64,000 nt of DNA from the NCBI GenBank assembly GCA_018907035.1, contig JACCIC010000297.1, positions 403,156 through 467,155 on the forward strand. Direction: 5' to 3'. Numbering within the stretch: the first letter of the stretch is position 1; the number at the start of each line of letters is the position of its first letter. The position numbers and the translations under genes are program-made. The notes below the pieces were generated by a model. The model made no database searches and had not been told where the DNA came from. It saw only the letters and a program-made list of their open reading frames with translations. Shown piece after piece: positions 26,535-31,907 of the stretch. Source of the stretch: Sycobia sp. Sy_11. Its lineage: Eukaryota; Arthropoda; Insecta; Hymenoptera; Epichrysomallidae.

Positions 26535-27841
26535 AATCCTTTATGGAAGACTGAAAAAAGACAGTCAAAATTAATTTTTATAGAATAAAAACGAGTCTTC
26601 TTGAATAGAAAACCATCATTGGAAAGCCTAGCTAACTTTATTTACACAGTGGTTTATAAATCACTTCATAATTTAAATCTAAAATAAATAAAAAATTAAA
26701 AATTAAAAAAAAAAAAAATAAAAAATAAATCTAAAAATAATGCCATTGAAATAAGATAGCTCTTCTGTAAGCGGGGCATGTTTGTTGTGCAATGAGCTGT
26801 TTACTATACTATTGTTAAAATTGAAGATACTATTATATAGTTACAGATACTGTTCTAACATTTTGAAAAAGATCGAAATCAATGCACATTTACAAATATA
26901 TTAAAAGTTAATGAATAAACAAATTATATTTGTATCAGAATGTGCACTTAATTTCTCTTTTTTCTTTTAAATCTATGTTCTGCATTAATTTTTAACTTTG
27001 TTGTTTCTTTATACTTCAGTTCTGTGGTAGTGGAAGGAACCTTTTTAATCAGTGGTATTACTTTCTATGCCTAGCACATATTAGTTTTTTTCTCATTGAT
27101 CTGTTCTGTTATTCTAAAATTAAGAGTATTATCCTATTGAATAAAAAAACAGGTTTATTTATGAGATATTGTAGTTTACTTATAGTATTCTTAAATATAA
27201 TGCAAAAAAAAACAATCTAGTGATTATAACTTACTGATTTAAAGATGATTGATTTTCTATTCTAAAAAGTTTCATCAACTCTATAATAGTTCGAGCATCA
27301 TAAATGATATGAACAGTATTAGTTTTAATATTTATTCTGTCACTACAAAGTTTGTCAATAGGGTTTTTTTCATATGAAATAAGAAATAACATCGTGTCAG
27401 AGTCTGTGCTAAATTCTGATGTAATCAATGAAGGCACCTGGTTCTTTTGCTTTACACCAATTAAGTTTAAGTCTGCAATTGATGCTGTTATTCTGTGATG
27501 GAACAATATTAAATTAAATAACAATTTATATAATCAAACATATATAATATATTTAAAACAATATTTTATATTGTCATTAAAAAAAAATAATTACAAAAAT
27601 GCATTAGCTGAAGGTCTTGACTTAAATGAAGCTTTCACTTCATTAAACTGCAAGTTCAAAATTTGATCATATTCTTTATCTGTATCTAATATTATAATTT
27701 GCAGACCATGTAAGAAGAATCTAACATCAATTTCTTCATAACTATCAGGATAGTATGTTGGTGTGCTATTTTCTTGATAGTCTATGGCTTTGTAAAGCTT
27801 TTCTTTTTCTTGTGATGTCATGGCTTCCTCAAACTTCCTCA
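2409..27841 (-). CDS. Vps13: Vps13, central part, 15 exons (gene span)
   Basis: VPS13 proteins are very large bridge-like lipid-transfer proteins that move bulk phospholipid between membranes at organelle contact sites. Fifteen minus-strand exons, each with an AG acceptor and GT donor, join in one continuous frame of about 2,527 nt (~842 codons). Phases agree at every junction. The translation follows the VPS13 repeating beta-groove region in order. Landmarks include EKLYKAIDYQENSTP and RPSANAF (exon 27595-27841), the NPIDKLCSDR...YDARTI block (27235-27492), GLEYAIQ (13325-13424) and the alanine-rich EASVAAAEAAK segment (2869-3003) followed by APVIYIP (2630-2799). These resemble the VPS13A/C and fly Vps13 type rather than VPS13D. 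The N-terminal chorein part and everything after exon 2409-2501 are absent, so the window holds roughly the second quarter of the protein. No exon stop or frameshift was found, so the gene looks functional despite heavy transposon loading of introns. Similarity is from memory of the family, not a search. Confidence 0.9.
2630..2799 (-). CDS. Vps13: Vps13 exon
   Basis: The 170-nt exon has acceptor ttttaatAG and donor CAAG|GTAGGT. It encodes APVIYIPINS, LMLDMGNLTISN and VELLNLKLSR, a strong VPS13 signature. It follows the previous exon after a ~70-nt intron. Confidence 0.93.
2869..3003 (-). CDS. Vps13: Vps13 exon
   Basis: The 135-nt exon is in phase 0, with acceptor ttgatAG and donor AAG|GTACAA. 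It encodes FLNNFQTAQRALAEASVAAA and EAAKSNIKD, the helical alanine-rich segment before 'KAPVI.IP' in VPS13A/C. Confidence 0.93.
3055..4342 (-). mobile_element. Complete mariner element in a Vps13 intron
   Basis: TA duplications lie at 3053-3054 and 4343-4344. They flank 25-bp inverted repeats reading TTGGGTGTACAAATAAGT on the left and TTAGGTGTACAAATAAGT from the right. The element is 1,288 bp, the normal mariner size. The intron carrying it (3004-4386) is 1,383 nt, so without the element it would be about 95 nt. The transposase is antisense to the element's plus-strand coordinates and co-oriented with Vps13. Confidence 0.93.
3160..4143 (-). pseudogene. mariner transposase, inactivated
   Basis: Mariner transposases are DD34D cut-and-paste enzymes with an N-terminal HTH pair. 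Visible parts are the N-terminal AEAHRLIIEAYGD and SCREWFKKLKSGNFDVED, the EELAEELEVTQQAI helix, AGDEKSIHYD (first Asp), HDNGRPHVAK (second Asp) and YSPDIASSNYHLF. In the last motif the usual Asp of 'APSDYHLF' is Asn. There is also a stop after VTQQAI (~3862), further in-frame stops and a disrupted start. The element is therefore non-autonomous. Confidence 0.88.
4387..4539 (-). CDS. Vps13: Vps13 exon
   Basis: The 153-nt exon is in phase 0, with acceptor ctttttAG and donor CATG|GTAATA. It encodes ILSVESSESLQFEAI, FTVHMGCHRIIFLNAFV and ends SVM. A complete mariner begins 45 bp into the next intron. Confidence 0.9.
4540..7085. other. Vps13 intron sequence, no gene seen
   Basis: AT-rich sequence with only short chance open frames (for example around 5256-5501 and 6163-6375) that show no recognisable domain. 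No repeat boundaries were identified. Confidence 0.5.
7110..7475 (+). pseudogene. mariner transposase C-terminal fragment
   Basis: The fragment encodes LHHDNAPVHSSLLVKDFL, then TPYSSDFIFSDFFLFPKPKR. These are the second and third catalytic blocks of a mariner transposase ('HHDNAPAH', 'YSPDLAPSDFFLFPKLK'). The N-terminal half and inverted repeats are absent. It is an old 5'-truncated copy in the Vps13 intron, opposite in orientation to the gene. Confidence 0.78.
7870..8921. repeat. Solo LTR, Ty3/gypsy-type
   Basis: A 1,052-bp unit starts TGTTATCACT and ends GGTTACA, flanked by a perfect 4-bp duplication ACTT (7866-7869 and 8922-8925). It is GC-richer than its surroundings. It carries (CT)n at ~8178-8226, (GA)n at ~8410-8444, an AATAAA at ~8791 and a GTTCCCCGTTCCCCGTTTCC stretch near its end. 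The LTR at 25488-26482 has the same kind of stretch before its end. TG...CA ends plus the 4-bp duplication support a solo LTR left by LTR-LTR recombination. It lies in the 4.8-kb Vps13 intron. Confidence 0.75.
8922..9351. other. Vps13 intron, no feature seen
   Basis: AT-rich unique-looking sequence between the solo LTR and the exon at 9352. Confidence 0.5.
9352..9569 (-). CDS. Vps13: Vps13 exon
   Basis: The 218-nt exon has acceptor attctatAG and donor AAAT|GTAAGT. It encodes DLKVSAKIETISLML, ISAFYIDGLTASYV and MKLSSINIKDLNV, a clear VPS13 'A.L..L.V.L......I....G......M..T......L..I.V.D' repeat. The following intron is 4.8 kb and carries the solo LTR. Confidence 0.9.
9919..10057 (-). CDS. Vps13: Vps13 exon
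   Basis: The 139-nt exon has acceptor tttcttAG and donor ATGC|GTGAGT. It encodes a polar linker ending in a Lys/Gln-rich stretch. The deleted mariner at 10174-10944 sits in the intron just before it. Confidence 0.8.
10174..10944 (+). mobile_element. Internally deleted mariner
   Basis: TA at 10172-10173 and 10945-10946 flank inverted repeats. The left reads TTGGGTATACAAGGAAGT and the right, read inward, TTGTTGTACAAGTAAGT; both continue TTCCAGC. Length is 771 bp. Translatable remains include LQRYEN followed by FLHCIVTDDKN (mariner 'FLHRIVTGDEKW') and a C-terminal VRASYGEYFEY. Most catalytic sequence is missing. Terminal sequence resembles, but is not identical to, the copy at 3055-4342. Confidence 0.82.
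10945..11741. other. Vps13 intron, AT-rich
   Basis: No gene or element recognised apart from AT-rich low-complexity sequence. Confidence 0.5.
11742..11876 (-). CDS. Vps13: Vps13 exon
   Basis: The 135-nt exon is in phase 0, with acceptor taatctAG and donor CAA|GTAAAA. It encodes SKGSPDFI, LQLRFATLAILLHQEALINV and HFVSNVQ, matching VPS13 'NPEF...V.F..L.ILLH.EAL...L.F'. Confidence 0.92.
11891..11975. repeat. (AAAT)n-(TA)n microsatellite
   Basis: A compound tract of AAAT repeats runs directly into about 20 TA units, in a Vps13 intron close to an acceptor. Confidence 0.95.
12014..12252 (-). CDS. Vps13: Vps13 exon
   Basis: The 239-nt exon has acceptor aaatgtAG and donor AAT|GTAACT. It encodes FTLTIWNKKN, VQLLQLELEFIKRTFNQE, the short LGSTQVKQYY segment and EEYLIIIQFIN, the amphipathic beta pattern of VPS13 repeats. 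Confidence 0.88.
12335..12464 (-). CDS. Vps13: Vps13 exon
   Basis: The 130-nt exon has acceptor ttatttcAG and donor AAAG|GTTTGA. It encodes a serine/leucine-rich linker and ends TDLEAKFIMK, the start of the next VPS13 strand group. Confidence 0.82.
12538..12623 (-). CDS. Vps13: Vps13 exon
   Basis: This is a short 86-nt exon with acceptor ctttgttAG and donor ACG|GTAATG. It encodes TRLLQALAIVQSISLL followed by a charged linker. The phase joins both neighbours exactly. Confidence 0.82.
12643..12690. repeat. (TA)n microsatellite
   Basis: About 24 TA units in the short intron between Vps13 exons 12716-12899 and 12538-12623. Confidence 0.95.
12716..12899 (-). CDS. Vps13: Vps13 exon
   Basis: The 184-nt exon has acceptor ttttaatAG and donor GAAG|GTATGG. 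It encodes a segment with NWRIALN, a central SIEIQFHQCLITDD and LIGNLPAIVIDIE, typical of the 'L...GELP.L.I.IS' VPS13 repeat. A (TA)n tract lies in the following intron. Confidence 0.88.
13013..13252 (-). CDS. Vps13: Vps13 exon
   Basis: The 240-nt exon is in phase 0 at both ends, with acceptor ttgtAG and donor CAA|GTTTGT. It encodes VDLKASQIIVPHGGS and LLVINLGSFKMQS, matching the VPS13 strand pattern 'D.KAPYIIIP...LLLDLGSF.L.S', then YDKFILKIIDFQ. Confidence 0.9.
13325..13424 (-). CDS. Vps13: Vps13 exon
   Basis: The 100-nt exon has acceptor ctaaacAG and donor CAG|GTTTGA. Its first base completes the CA left by the exon 13.8 kb upstream, giving Gln. It encodes RLDSLKEVSALGLEYAIQ and ends at LDVQ. 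It is the far side of the giant transposon-filled intron. Confidence 0.88.
13500..13532. repeat. (CA)n microsatellite
   Basis: About 16 CA units near the right edge of the 13.8-kb intron. Confidence 0.95.
13533..14760. other. Intron sequence, possible LINE 5' debris
   Basis: Mixed-composition sequence with short open frames (for example 13970-14200 plus) but no domain I can name. It has somewhat higher GC and lies near the LINE ORF1 fragment at 15.77 kb, so it might be 5' material of the same element. This is a guess. Confidence 0.25.
14767..14822. repeat. Perfect palindrome around (TA)n
   Basis: The arms TTCTGATCTA and TAGATCAGAA are exact reverse complements and enclose an uninterrupted TA run, giving a 56-bp palindrome able to form a cruciform. 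Confidence 0.9.
14861..15748 (-). pseudogene. mariner fragment (3' two thirds)
   Basis: Starts with an inverted-repeat end TTAGGCTGTCAAATATTTCC, preceded by TA. Minus-strand translation gives TQKNLLDRINACDVLLKR, FLKRMVTRDEKWISYD (first Asp block), WDWKGVVHYELLPYGQTLN and YPPYRPDIAPSDYQLFLSM (third Asp block), then the C-terminal IEQNGAYFK. Homology ends abruptly at ~15748, where the copy at 50648-51885 still has ~400 bp of N-terminal sequence. Frameshifts break the frame near the HQDN block. Confidence 0.85.
15765..16405 (+). pseudogene. R1-type LINE ORF1 (Gag-like) fragment
   Basis: Two frames encode SIVVFLKPRALEKIS, IRNLREARKGLLVETTTEAM, LEKLKASERL, GLIIYNMP, DISSDEVTSNIYQQNEEL, FFKPRFKTGKESD and KKIYIVWLFFHVQDF. 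This order matches the central region of R1/Jockey-clade LINE ORF1 proteins ('VVVYPK...KARKGGVLVET...L......PR.IIYDVP.DI...E....I..QN...FK..F.TG'). The zinc knuckles and ORF2 are missing. In-frame stops occur at ~16013 and in the DVP region. It abuts the mariner break at 15748. Confidence 0.7.
16455..16690 (-). pseudogene. mariner transposase N-terminal fragment
   Basis: The minus strand encodes EFCTKLGESATETLEKVLKI, YGIDTVSRSWVF and FKRGHESIKN, the first HTH region of a mariner transposase ('FC.KLGKSATETFEML...YG...MSR..VFEWH..FKEGRE'). Nothing further of the element was seen. Confidence 0.7.
16691..18548. other. Intron sequence, no gene recognised
   Basis: The plus-strand open frame at 17243-17569 has no recognisable domain. 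The rest is AT-rich. Confidence 0.45.
18549..18756. repeat. 104-bp tandem duplication
   Basis: Two head-to-tail copies (18549-18652 and 18653-18756) beginning CGGAATAAACAAAATATATT differ at a single visible position (GTATCAA versus GTAACAA). The near-identity implies a recent duplication. Confidence 0.95.
19145..19189. repeat. (TA)n microsatellite
   Basis: About 22 TA units immediately left of the long-TIR transposon. A matching (TA)n lies at its right end. Confidence 0.95.
19190..21410 (+). mobile_element. DDE transposon with ~300-bp inverted repeats, decayed
   Basis: The first and last ~300 bp are imperfect inverted repeats. Left: ATGGTTCAGACAATTATGGT, GACCTTGTCATTGACC, ATTTTCAAGGTTAAATGAAG. 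Right, read inward: ATGGTTCAGACAATAGTTGT, CTACCTTGTCGTTGAC, ATTTTCAAGGTCAAATCAAG. The similarity runs on through TTAATGGAAAC and TCTGCGATAAAA. (TA)n tracts adjoin both ends. The interior carries transposase remnants. The target duplication is obscured by the TA tracts. Confidence 0.7.
19770..20775 (+). pseudogene. DDE (IS630/Tc1-mariner-like) transposase remnant
   Basis: Several frames together give CNDNYRAAVRLYTE, HIALVLYAIIAEDPKISTHQ, VIGPIFYERNLNGQIYLYIL, then IPWCEFPPSSTDLSSLAFFL. The order matches insect IS630-like DDE transposases ('N.R.AAR.YRERFP', 'V...I.EDP..S.RQIA', 'G.IG.YFF.G.L.G..YL..L', 'WPARSPDLTPLDFFLWG'). Many stops and frameshifts are present, and the middle catalytic motif is degraded. 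The exact family is uncertain. Confidence 0.65.
21455..21932 (+). repeat. 5' LTR, truncated
   Basis: About 480 bp align with the 3' LTR from TGTGACGACC through a (GA)n block (21873-21897) to GGACGCCGGCACCGA. The LTRs then diverge, and sequence switches to RT coding. Confidence 0.85.
21935..22915 (+). pseudogene. Ty3/gypsy reverse transcriptase-RNase H, broken
   Basis: The RT begins in the fingers (AEIDRLLAEGIIELSES, CPVIVPKKDGKIRFCIDY). It continues KRLPYGLTNATATFQRGMD and FVYMDDIIVA, with the catalytic YMDD at ~22328-22337. RNase H follows (22602-22915): IAYASRTLTQAESNYTVTKK, ECLAVLWAVEKF, ITDHSSLKWL, and the C-terminal HHVPDALSKPP. Stops and frameshifts occur near 22085, ~22405-22450 and 22570, and part of the thumb/connection is deleted. 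Without protease, integrase and intact RT it cannot be autonomous. Confidence 0.85.
22916..24310 (+). pseudogene. Gag-like segment with CCHC zinc knuckle
   Basis: After RNase H, three short repeats of RKDVK (22996-23115) lead into a Lys/Arg/Glu-rich segment and then a broken open stretch. At ~23993-24108 one frame reads CWNCGETRHGYATC, a full C-X2-C-X4-H-X4-C knuckle. It is followed by CYKCGR and a second knuckle lacking its His. Such knuckles mark the nucleocapsid end of Gag, which normally lies 5' of pol. A basic Arg-rich tail follows. Frame changes and stops are frequent. Confidence 0.6.
24375..24610 (+). repeat. Degenerate ACAAATGGC repeats
   Basis: ACAAATGG recurs at least five times at spacings of roughly 30-80 nt, often followed by (A)CAATAT and C-rich runs (CCCCCCCAAT, CCCCCTCAAG). 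This suggests an old tandem array inside the LTR element. Confidence 0.55.
24611..25474. other. LTR element 3' untranslated region
   Basis: No open frame with a recognisable domain was seen between the gag-like segment and the polypurine tract. No integrase motifs were found. Confidence 0.5.
25475..25486 (+). promoter_or_regulatory. Polypurine tract before 3' LTR
   Basis: GGGAGGGGGAG immediately precedes the TGTGACG start of the right LTR, the expected position for plus-strand DNA priming. Confidence 0.8.
25488..26482 (+). repeat. 3' LTR, complete
   Basis: A 995-bp LTR from TGTGACGACC to GGCGTTACA. It carries an inverted GACCG/CGGTC motif at its start, a (GA)n block, an AATAAA at 26302-26307 and a CCCCCTGTTCCCCGTTTC stretch before its end. 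Confidence 0.88.
26489..26530. repeat. (AT)n microsatellite
   Basis: About 21 AT units directly right of the LTR element; the element appears to have inserted into a TA tract. Confidence 0.95.
26531..27234. other. Vps13 intron, AT-rich
   Basis: Only AT-rich and A-rich low-complexity sequence was seen before the exon at 27235-27492. Confidence 0.55.
27235..27492 (-). CDS. Vps13: Vps13 exon
   Basis: The acceptor is ccatcacAG and the donor CA|GTAAGT. The exon is 258 nt. It contains DLNLIGVKQK, the NPIDKLCSDR block and YDARTIIELMKLF, the VPS13 motif usually read as YDAxTVNxLxxFF. The intron to the previous exon is only about 100 nt. The next intron is 13.8 kb. Confidence 0.92.
27595..27841 (-). 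CDS. Vps13: Vps13 exon (first in window)
   Basis: The acceptor is ...tttatAG at 27843-27842 and the donor GTAATT begins at 27594. The exon is 247 nt and ends two bases into a codon. It encodes EKLYKAIDYQENSTP, FFLHGLQIIILD and RPSANAF, all matching conserved VPS13 blocks. The first codon is split, so at least one further 5' exon exists to the right. None was recognised up to 64 kb. Confidence 0.9.
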
Positions 27842-27927
27842 CTATAAATATTTATTTATTTATTTGTTAAATTTACATATTACCCCATTTAATACAGAAT
27901 TTATAACAATTTTACAATAGAATAGCG

Positions 27928-27977
<50 letters not shown>

Positions 27978-28880
27978 CCAATGAAAAATTAGAAGTTTTG
28001 TAATTTATTGCTATTTAAATGATATTCAAATTATACATATCTATCAATGAACAGATTATTTAACATAATTTTAATTCTTTATATGATTATATGATGTTGA
28101 TAATCATTTAAAAACATACTTAATTTTAATATACTATGATCAGCCCAACTTATTGTAAATATTTAAAATTCATCTATTACAGTTTCAGAACGTGACGTTC
28201 TTTATCAGGGTTCGAAATTCTAGTAGAATAGCTTAGAATAGAATAGACAAATGAATGATATAATATAAAGATCCATATGCAGAAACTGTGGTTAATTCTT
28301 TAGTTAAATCTTGTAATAGAATTTATATTTTTTTTAGCTTTCAAACAAAATTTGTTAATTTTCTGAATATTCTAGGTAAATTACTATAGAATAAATTAAT
28401 ATGCAATGAATATTAAAAGAGTCCGGAATGAGAATAGTCGCGCGGTGATATTTATACGATCGTGATCGCGAAGCAATGCTGAGCCCCGACGACGGTGTCG
28501 GCGCAAGCACACTTACATACATGCACATCGTCAGAAATGCAGTAATTCCTACCAAATGCAATCTATGTGGTTATTAAATAAAAGGTTTCGCTGAAAGAAA
28601 CAAACCAAATTTAAAAAATAATTGACAGAGTTAAAGTAATTCTGTTGACATGATACCTCAGACTTGATCATGCGTTATACCAAACCCAAAGATAGTCAGT
28701 TTCTTTGTTAATAAAACTAACAATATCGTTAGTAACAACTATCGTTAGTAACAACTACAAGTCCGTTTGAGCCCACCATGTACATCCGACTGCCTGTCTG
28801 ACAGCATAAATGCATGAGAGCGAAAGAGAGAGAGAGAGAGAGATAAAGAACGATAGATAAAGATCGAAAAATAATGCTTA
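27842..28880. other. AT-rich sequence beyond Vps13 exon
   Basis: Presumably an intron of Vps13. No upstream exon was recognised. It contains a short repeated ATCGTTAGTAACAACTA and a (GA)n tract near 28823-28842. Confidence 0.4.
27932..27975. repeat. (TA)n microsatellite
   Basis: About 22 TA units just beyond the first recognised Vps13 exon. Confidence 0.95.
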
Positions 28881-28884
28881 TATC

Positions 28885-29590
28885 GACTGTTTGAATTATA
28901 TTAATAAATATTGTTATCGGTCTTAAAGTCTTCATATAATATATAATATTATAATAAAATAATAACAGTCAGATTGTTTTTGTTTATTATCACCCCCGAA
29001 GAATTAATAAATTTTTTTTTTTTTTTTTTTTTTTTATTGGTCTTACAGTCCAATCAATTTCAACCAAAAATAAAATAAAATAAAAATAAAAATAAAATAA
29101 AAATAAAAATAAAAAATAAAAATAATAATAAAAAATAAGAAATAAAAATAAAAAATAATAACAATAAAAATAAAAATTAAAAATAAAAATTAAATTAAAA
29201 ATTAAATTAAAATGATAATGACAGTCAGACTGTCCTTGTTTACATTCACCCCCGTAGACTAATCTGAAAATAAAATATTAGCTGAAAAAATTCTTTGTTA
29301 GTAAAGTGCAGTCTGACTGTCCCCAACACCCTTACCTAATTGAAGACTTGTCCAACGTTTCGAGCTCGCTACGGCTCCTCATCAGGGACTGATGAGATGA
29401 AAGATATGAAAGAAAATTTATTACTAAAAATAAATTAGATTAAAAATTAAAAATAATAAAATAAAATATAATAAAAATAATAAACTATATGCTATGTTAG
29501 TGAAGGACCATCTGATTGCCCCCACCACCTTATTTTCTCCTCTGGTATCCATTTAGCCCGCCGCGGTTCATCCTCAGGAACTAAACGAAT
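28885..29590. repeat. Penelope-type terminal repeat debris
   Basis: Segments match the repeats flanking the Penelope elements at 47-53 kb. They include TTGTTATCGGTCTTAAAGTC, GACAGTCAGACTGTCCTTGT, CACCCCCGTAGA, GTCTGACTGTCCCC and GGTTCATCCTCAGGAACTAA. Runs of (A)nT-rich low-complexity sequence (29010-29215) separate them. No RT is present here. Confidence 0.6.
29350..29389 (-). ncRNA. Hammerhead-ribozyme-like motif
   Basis: The minus strand reads GTCC, then CTGATGAG, a hairpin-capable GAGC...GCTC, then GAAAC, GTT and GGAC. The conserved core CUGAUGA and GAAA are both present. GTCC and GGAC can pair as stem I, and GUU fits the NUH cleavage triplet. Stem III would be only the palindromic ACGU, as in the minimal, dimer-forming hammerheads reported in Penelope-like elements. 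Stem II has one unpaired G. It lies inside Penelope terminal-repeat sequence. Activity is inferred, not shown. Confidence 0.6.
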
Positions 29591-29616
29591 ATATACATAC
29601 ATACATACATACATAC

Positions 29617-29661
<45 letters not shown>

Positions 29662-29765
29662 AGAGACAGAGAGAGAGAAAACATAGAGATAGCCCAGCGA
29701 CGGCAAATAGCTTTTACTATAAGAATGCAAACTTAGATTCCGACCTTCACGTTTAGATGGCGACA

Positions 29766-31022
29766 TACTACTGTGTAAAAAAATGAGTAAGACTTTTCAA
29801 TTTAAACTTTCTGGATTTATCGATTCGGACAAATCTTTTTATTTTTAAATTTACAGCACTGTCAGAGTTATCTGTGCCAAATTTCACGCAATCTTCAGCT
29901 GTCATATAGTCACGCTTGTCTCTTATAGTTACAGTTATCTCTTTGGTTTTCATAATGTCTAAAAATTATTAAAGAAAGAAGTAGCATTAAATGTTCTGAA
30001 ATGAAATATCGGCCGCCGAAACGTTTAGAATGTTGCAAGGCCTTTGGTGAGAAGTCAATGTCAAGCGCAAGTGTTTTTGATTGGCAGAAATTGTTCAAAG
30101 AAGATCGAGAACGCGTTGAAGATGAACCACATCAAAGATAAACAAGAACATCTACTGATGGGCTACACATTGACAAAAAGAATTGGTTCTATAAAATCGT
30201 TGATTGACTTCTAGAGCGCTTTCTGATATTGTTGGAATTTCAAATTGGTTAGTCAACACCATTTTGAAAGAGATTTTGTGCCTAAACTGTGAAATCTCGA
30301 TCAGTGCAAAAAACATTTAATTTTTTCAAAAAACAGCGTCGCATCGAGGTCTCTGAAACGATGCTTTCAGACCATCAGGACAAGGTGGAACGCATAATAA
30401 CTGGAGAAGAGACTGGGAACGCTTAAGATTCAGAAACAACCGACCCCATATCGTACCAAAGGAAAGCGGAGACCGAAAAAATCACGCTAAAGTCGATCTA
30501 AGATCAAGGTTGTGCTCACTGTTTTTTTCGACTAACGTGGGTGGTGTGGTGCATTATGAATTCATTCCAACCAGCCAAATGGTTAACAAAGAATATTATT
30601 TGACTGTTATTGGTCATTTGTGTAAAGCTATTCGTCTCAAAAGGCCAGTTTTATGAAAAGGCAACTCTCTTGGTTTTTGTATCACGATAATGCGCCAGTT
30701 CATACTGCATTGATTTTACGTTAACATTTCGCGAAAAATTCAACTAATATCGTTCCGCAACCACCGTACTCGCCTAATTTAGCACCCTGTAACTGCTGGC
30801 TATTCAGCAAACTAAATGACCACTTCAGGGACACGGTTTGGATTCGATTGACGAAAGAAAAGCCGAATCGAAGAAGGAACTGATTGGATTGACCCTTCCG
30901 GAATACGAGTATCAAAAATGAGAATGCATTGCATCCGGTGGGTCATGAATCAGATTTAGAAGAATAAATAAAGATTTCAAAAGTTATAAATAAAGTCTTA
31001 TTCATATTTTTACATAGTAGTG
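29766..31022 (+). mobile_element. mariner element, decayed
   Basis: The inverted ends are ACTACTGTGTAAAAAAATGA on the left (~29768) and, read inward from the right, ACTACTATGTAAAAATATGA; both continue RTAAGACTTT. The exact TA target duplications are not certain. Length ~1.25 kb is that of a full mariner. The body encodes a broken transposase on the plus strand. Confidence 0.8.
30000..30960 (+). pseudogene. mariner transposase, many stops
   Basis: Recognisable pieces in shifting frames are CKAFGEKSMSSASVFDWQKL followed by FKEDRERVEDEPH (N-terminal HTH region), IITGEETGN (first Asp block, with Asp to Glu), VVWCIMNSFQPAKWLTKN ('VVHHEFLPQG.TVNKEYY'), a block near 30682-30700 that reads YHDNAPVH only after a frame change, and a degraded 'PPYSPNLAPC' third block. 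Numerous stops make it non-functional. Confidence 0.75.
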
Positions 31023-31287
31023 AGTACTAAGTTAAGTCAGATGTGTAAGGTCTAGTACTTTTCTTTTAGTTTTGTTATTTACTAATAAAATTCAGTTAAC
31101 AGGCTCCATCATTCATGTAAATATTATAATTTTTTGATCAGTGATACATGAATCGTGATAGATCGATTTTTCGACATGTCATTTTGCACTATTTTGATTT
31201 TAAAAAAAAATATAGCAGAAACTTATCGATTGCTTCAAGAGTGTTATGGCGAACAAGCTTTATGGTTTACAATATGTAAAGGGTGGT

Positions 31288-31492
31288 GTCGAGGCCTAGA
31301 ATGGCCCGATCGTTAGAAGGAAAGACTAGTAACTTGGTGATCCGAGTTCAAATCTCGGTCTCGGCCGATTGACACAACCAAGGCTGTAATAATTTACATG
31401 TGTTCTGTTTCCAAACACATCGTAGACCTCCGTCGCTGATTAGCATTGGTATTTGGAAGTATAAATAGAGCGACGTTAAAAAAACATAGAAA
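31288..31492 (+). mobile_element. tRNA-derived SINE nested in mariner
   Basis: A ~205-bp insertion flanked by GGGTGGT (31281-31287) and AGGTGGT (31493-31499), probable target duplications. Its head (31293-31366) is tRNA-like: GGCCTAG pairs with CTCGGCC except at one position, there is an A-box-like TGGCCCGATCGTTAGAAGG, and the T-arm CCGAG-TTCAAAT-CTCGG is perfect with its B box. The anticodon arm is degenerate. A tRNA-unrelated tail ends in an A-rich stretch. It would be transcribed by RNA polymerase III if active. Confidence 0.72.
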
Positions 31493-31907
31493 AGGTGGTA
31501 TCAGTGGTCTTGTAGTGGTACTAATGACAAAGAACGGTCTGCACAACCGAAAAAGTTTGAAGATCGTGAATTGCAAGCATTATTGGACAAAAACTTAGTT
31601 CAAACGCAGAAGGAGCCTCTAATAAGTAAGGAGACAGTGACAGAGCAGTTGGCAAATTTTTACATGTAATGGGAAAGATTCATAAAAATCAAAAATAGAT
31701 TTCACACGATTTGACCGAAAGTGCCATTATGAATAGATAGAACATCGTACTGTCTTTGCTTGCCAGACAAAGAAAAGAAGAGTTTTCTGTGGCATATTGT
31801 GACTGGTGATGAAAAGTTGATCTACCATCACAATCCTAGGCGCAAAAAGTCATAGGTTAACCCAGGCCAACCGCCCACATCGACACCAAAACTGTTGTGC
31901 ATTTGGT

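Noticed and set aside
31293..31366. Functional tRNA gene
   Set aside because: The T-arm and acceptor stem look tRNA-like, but the anticodon arm does not fold, there is an acceptor mismatch, and the segment is the head of a ~205-bp insertion with target duplications. It is called a SINE instead.
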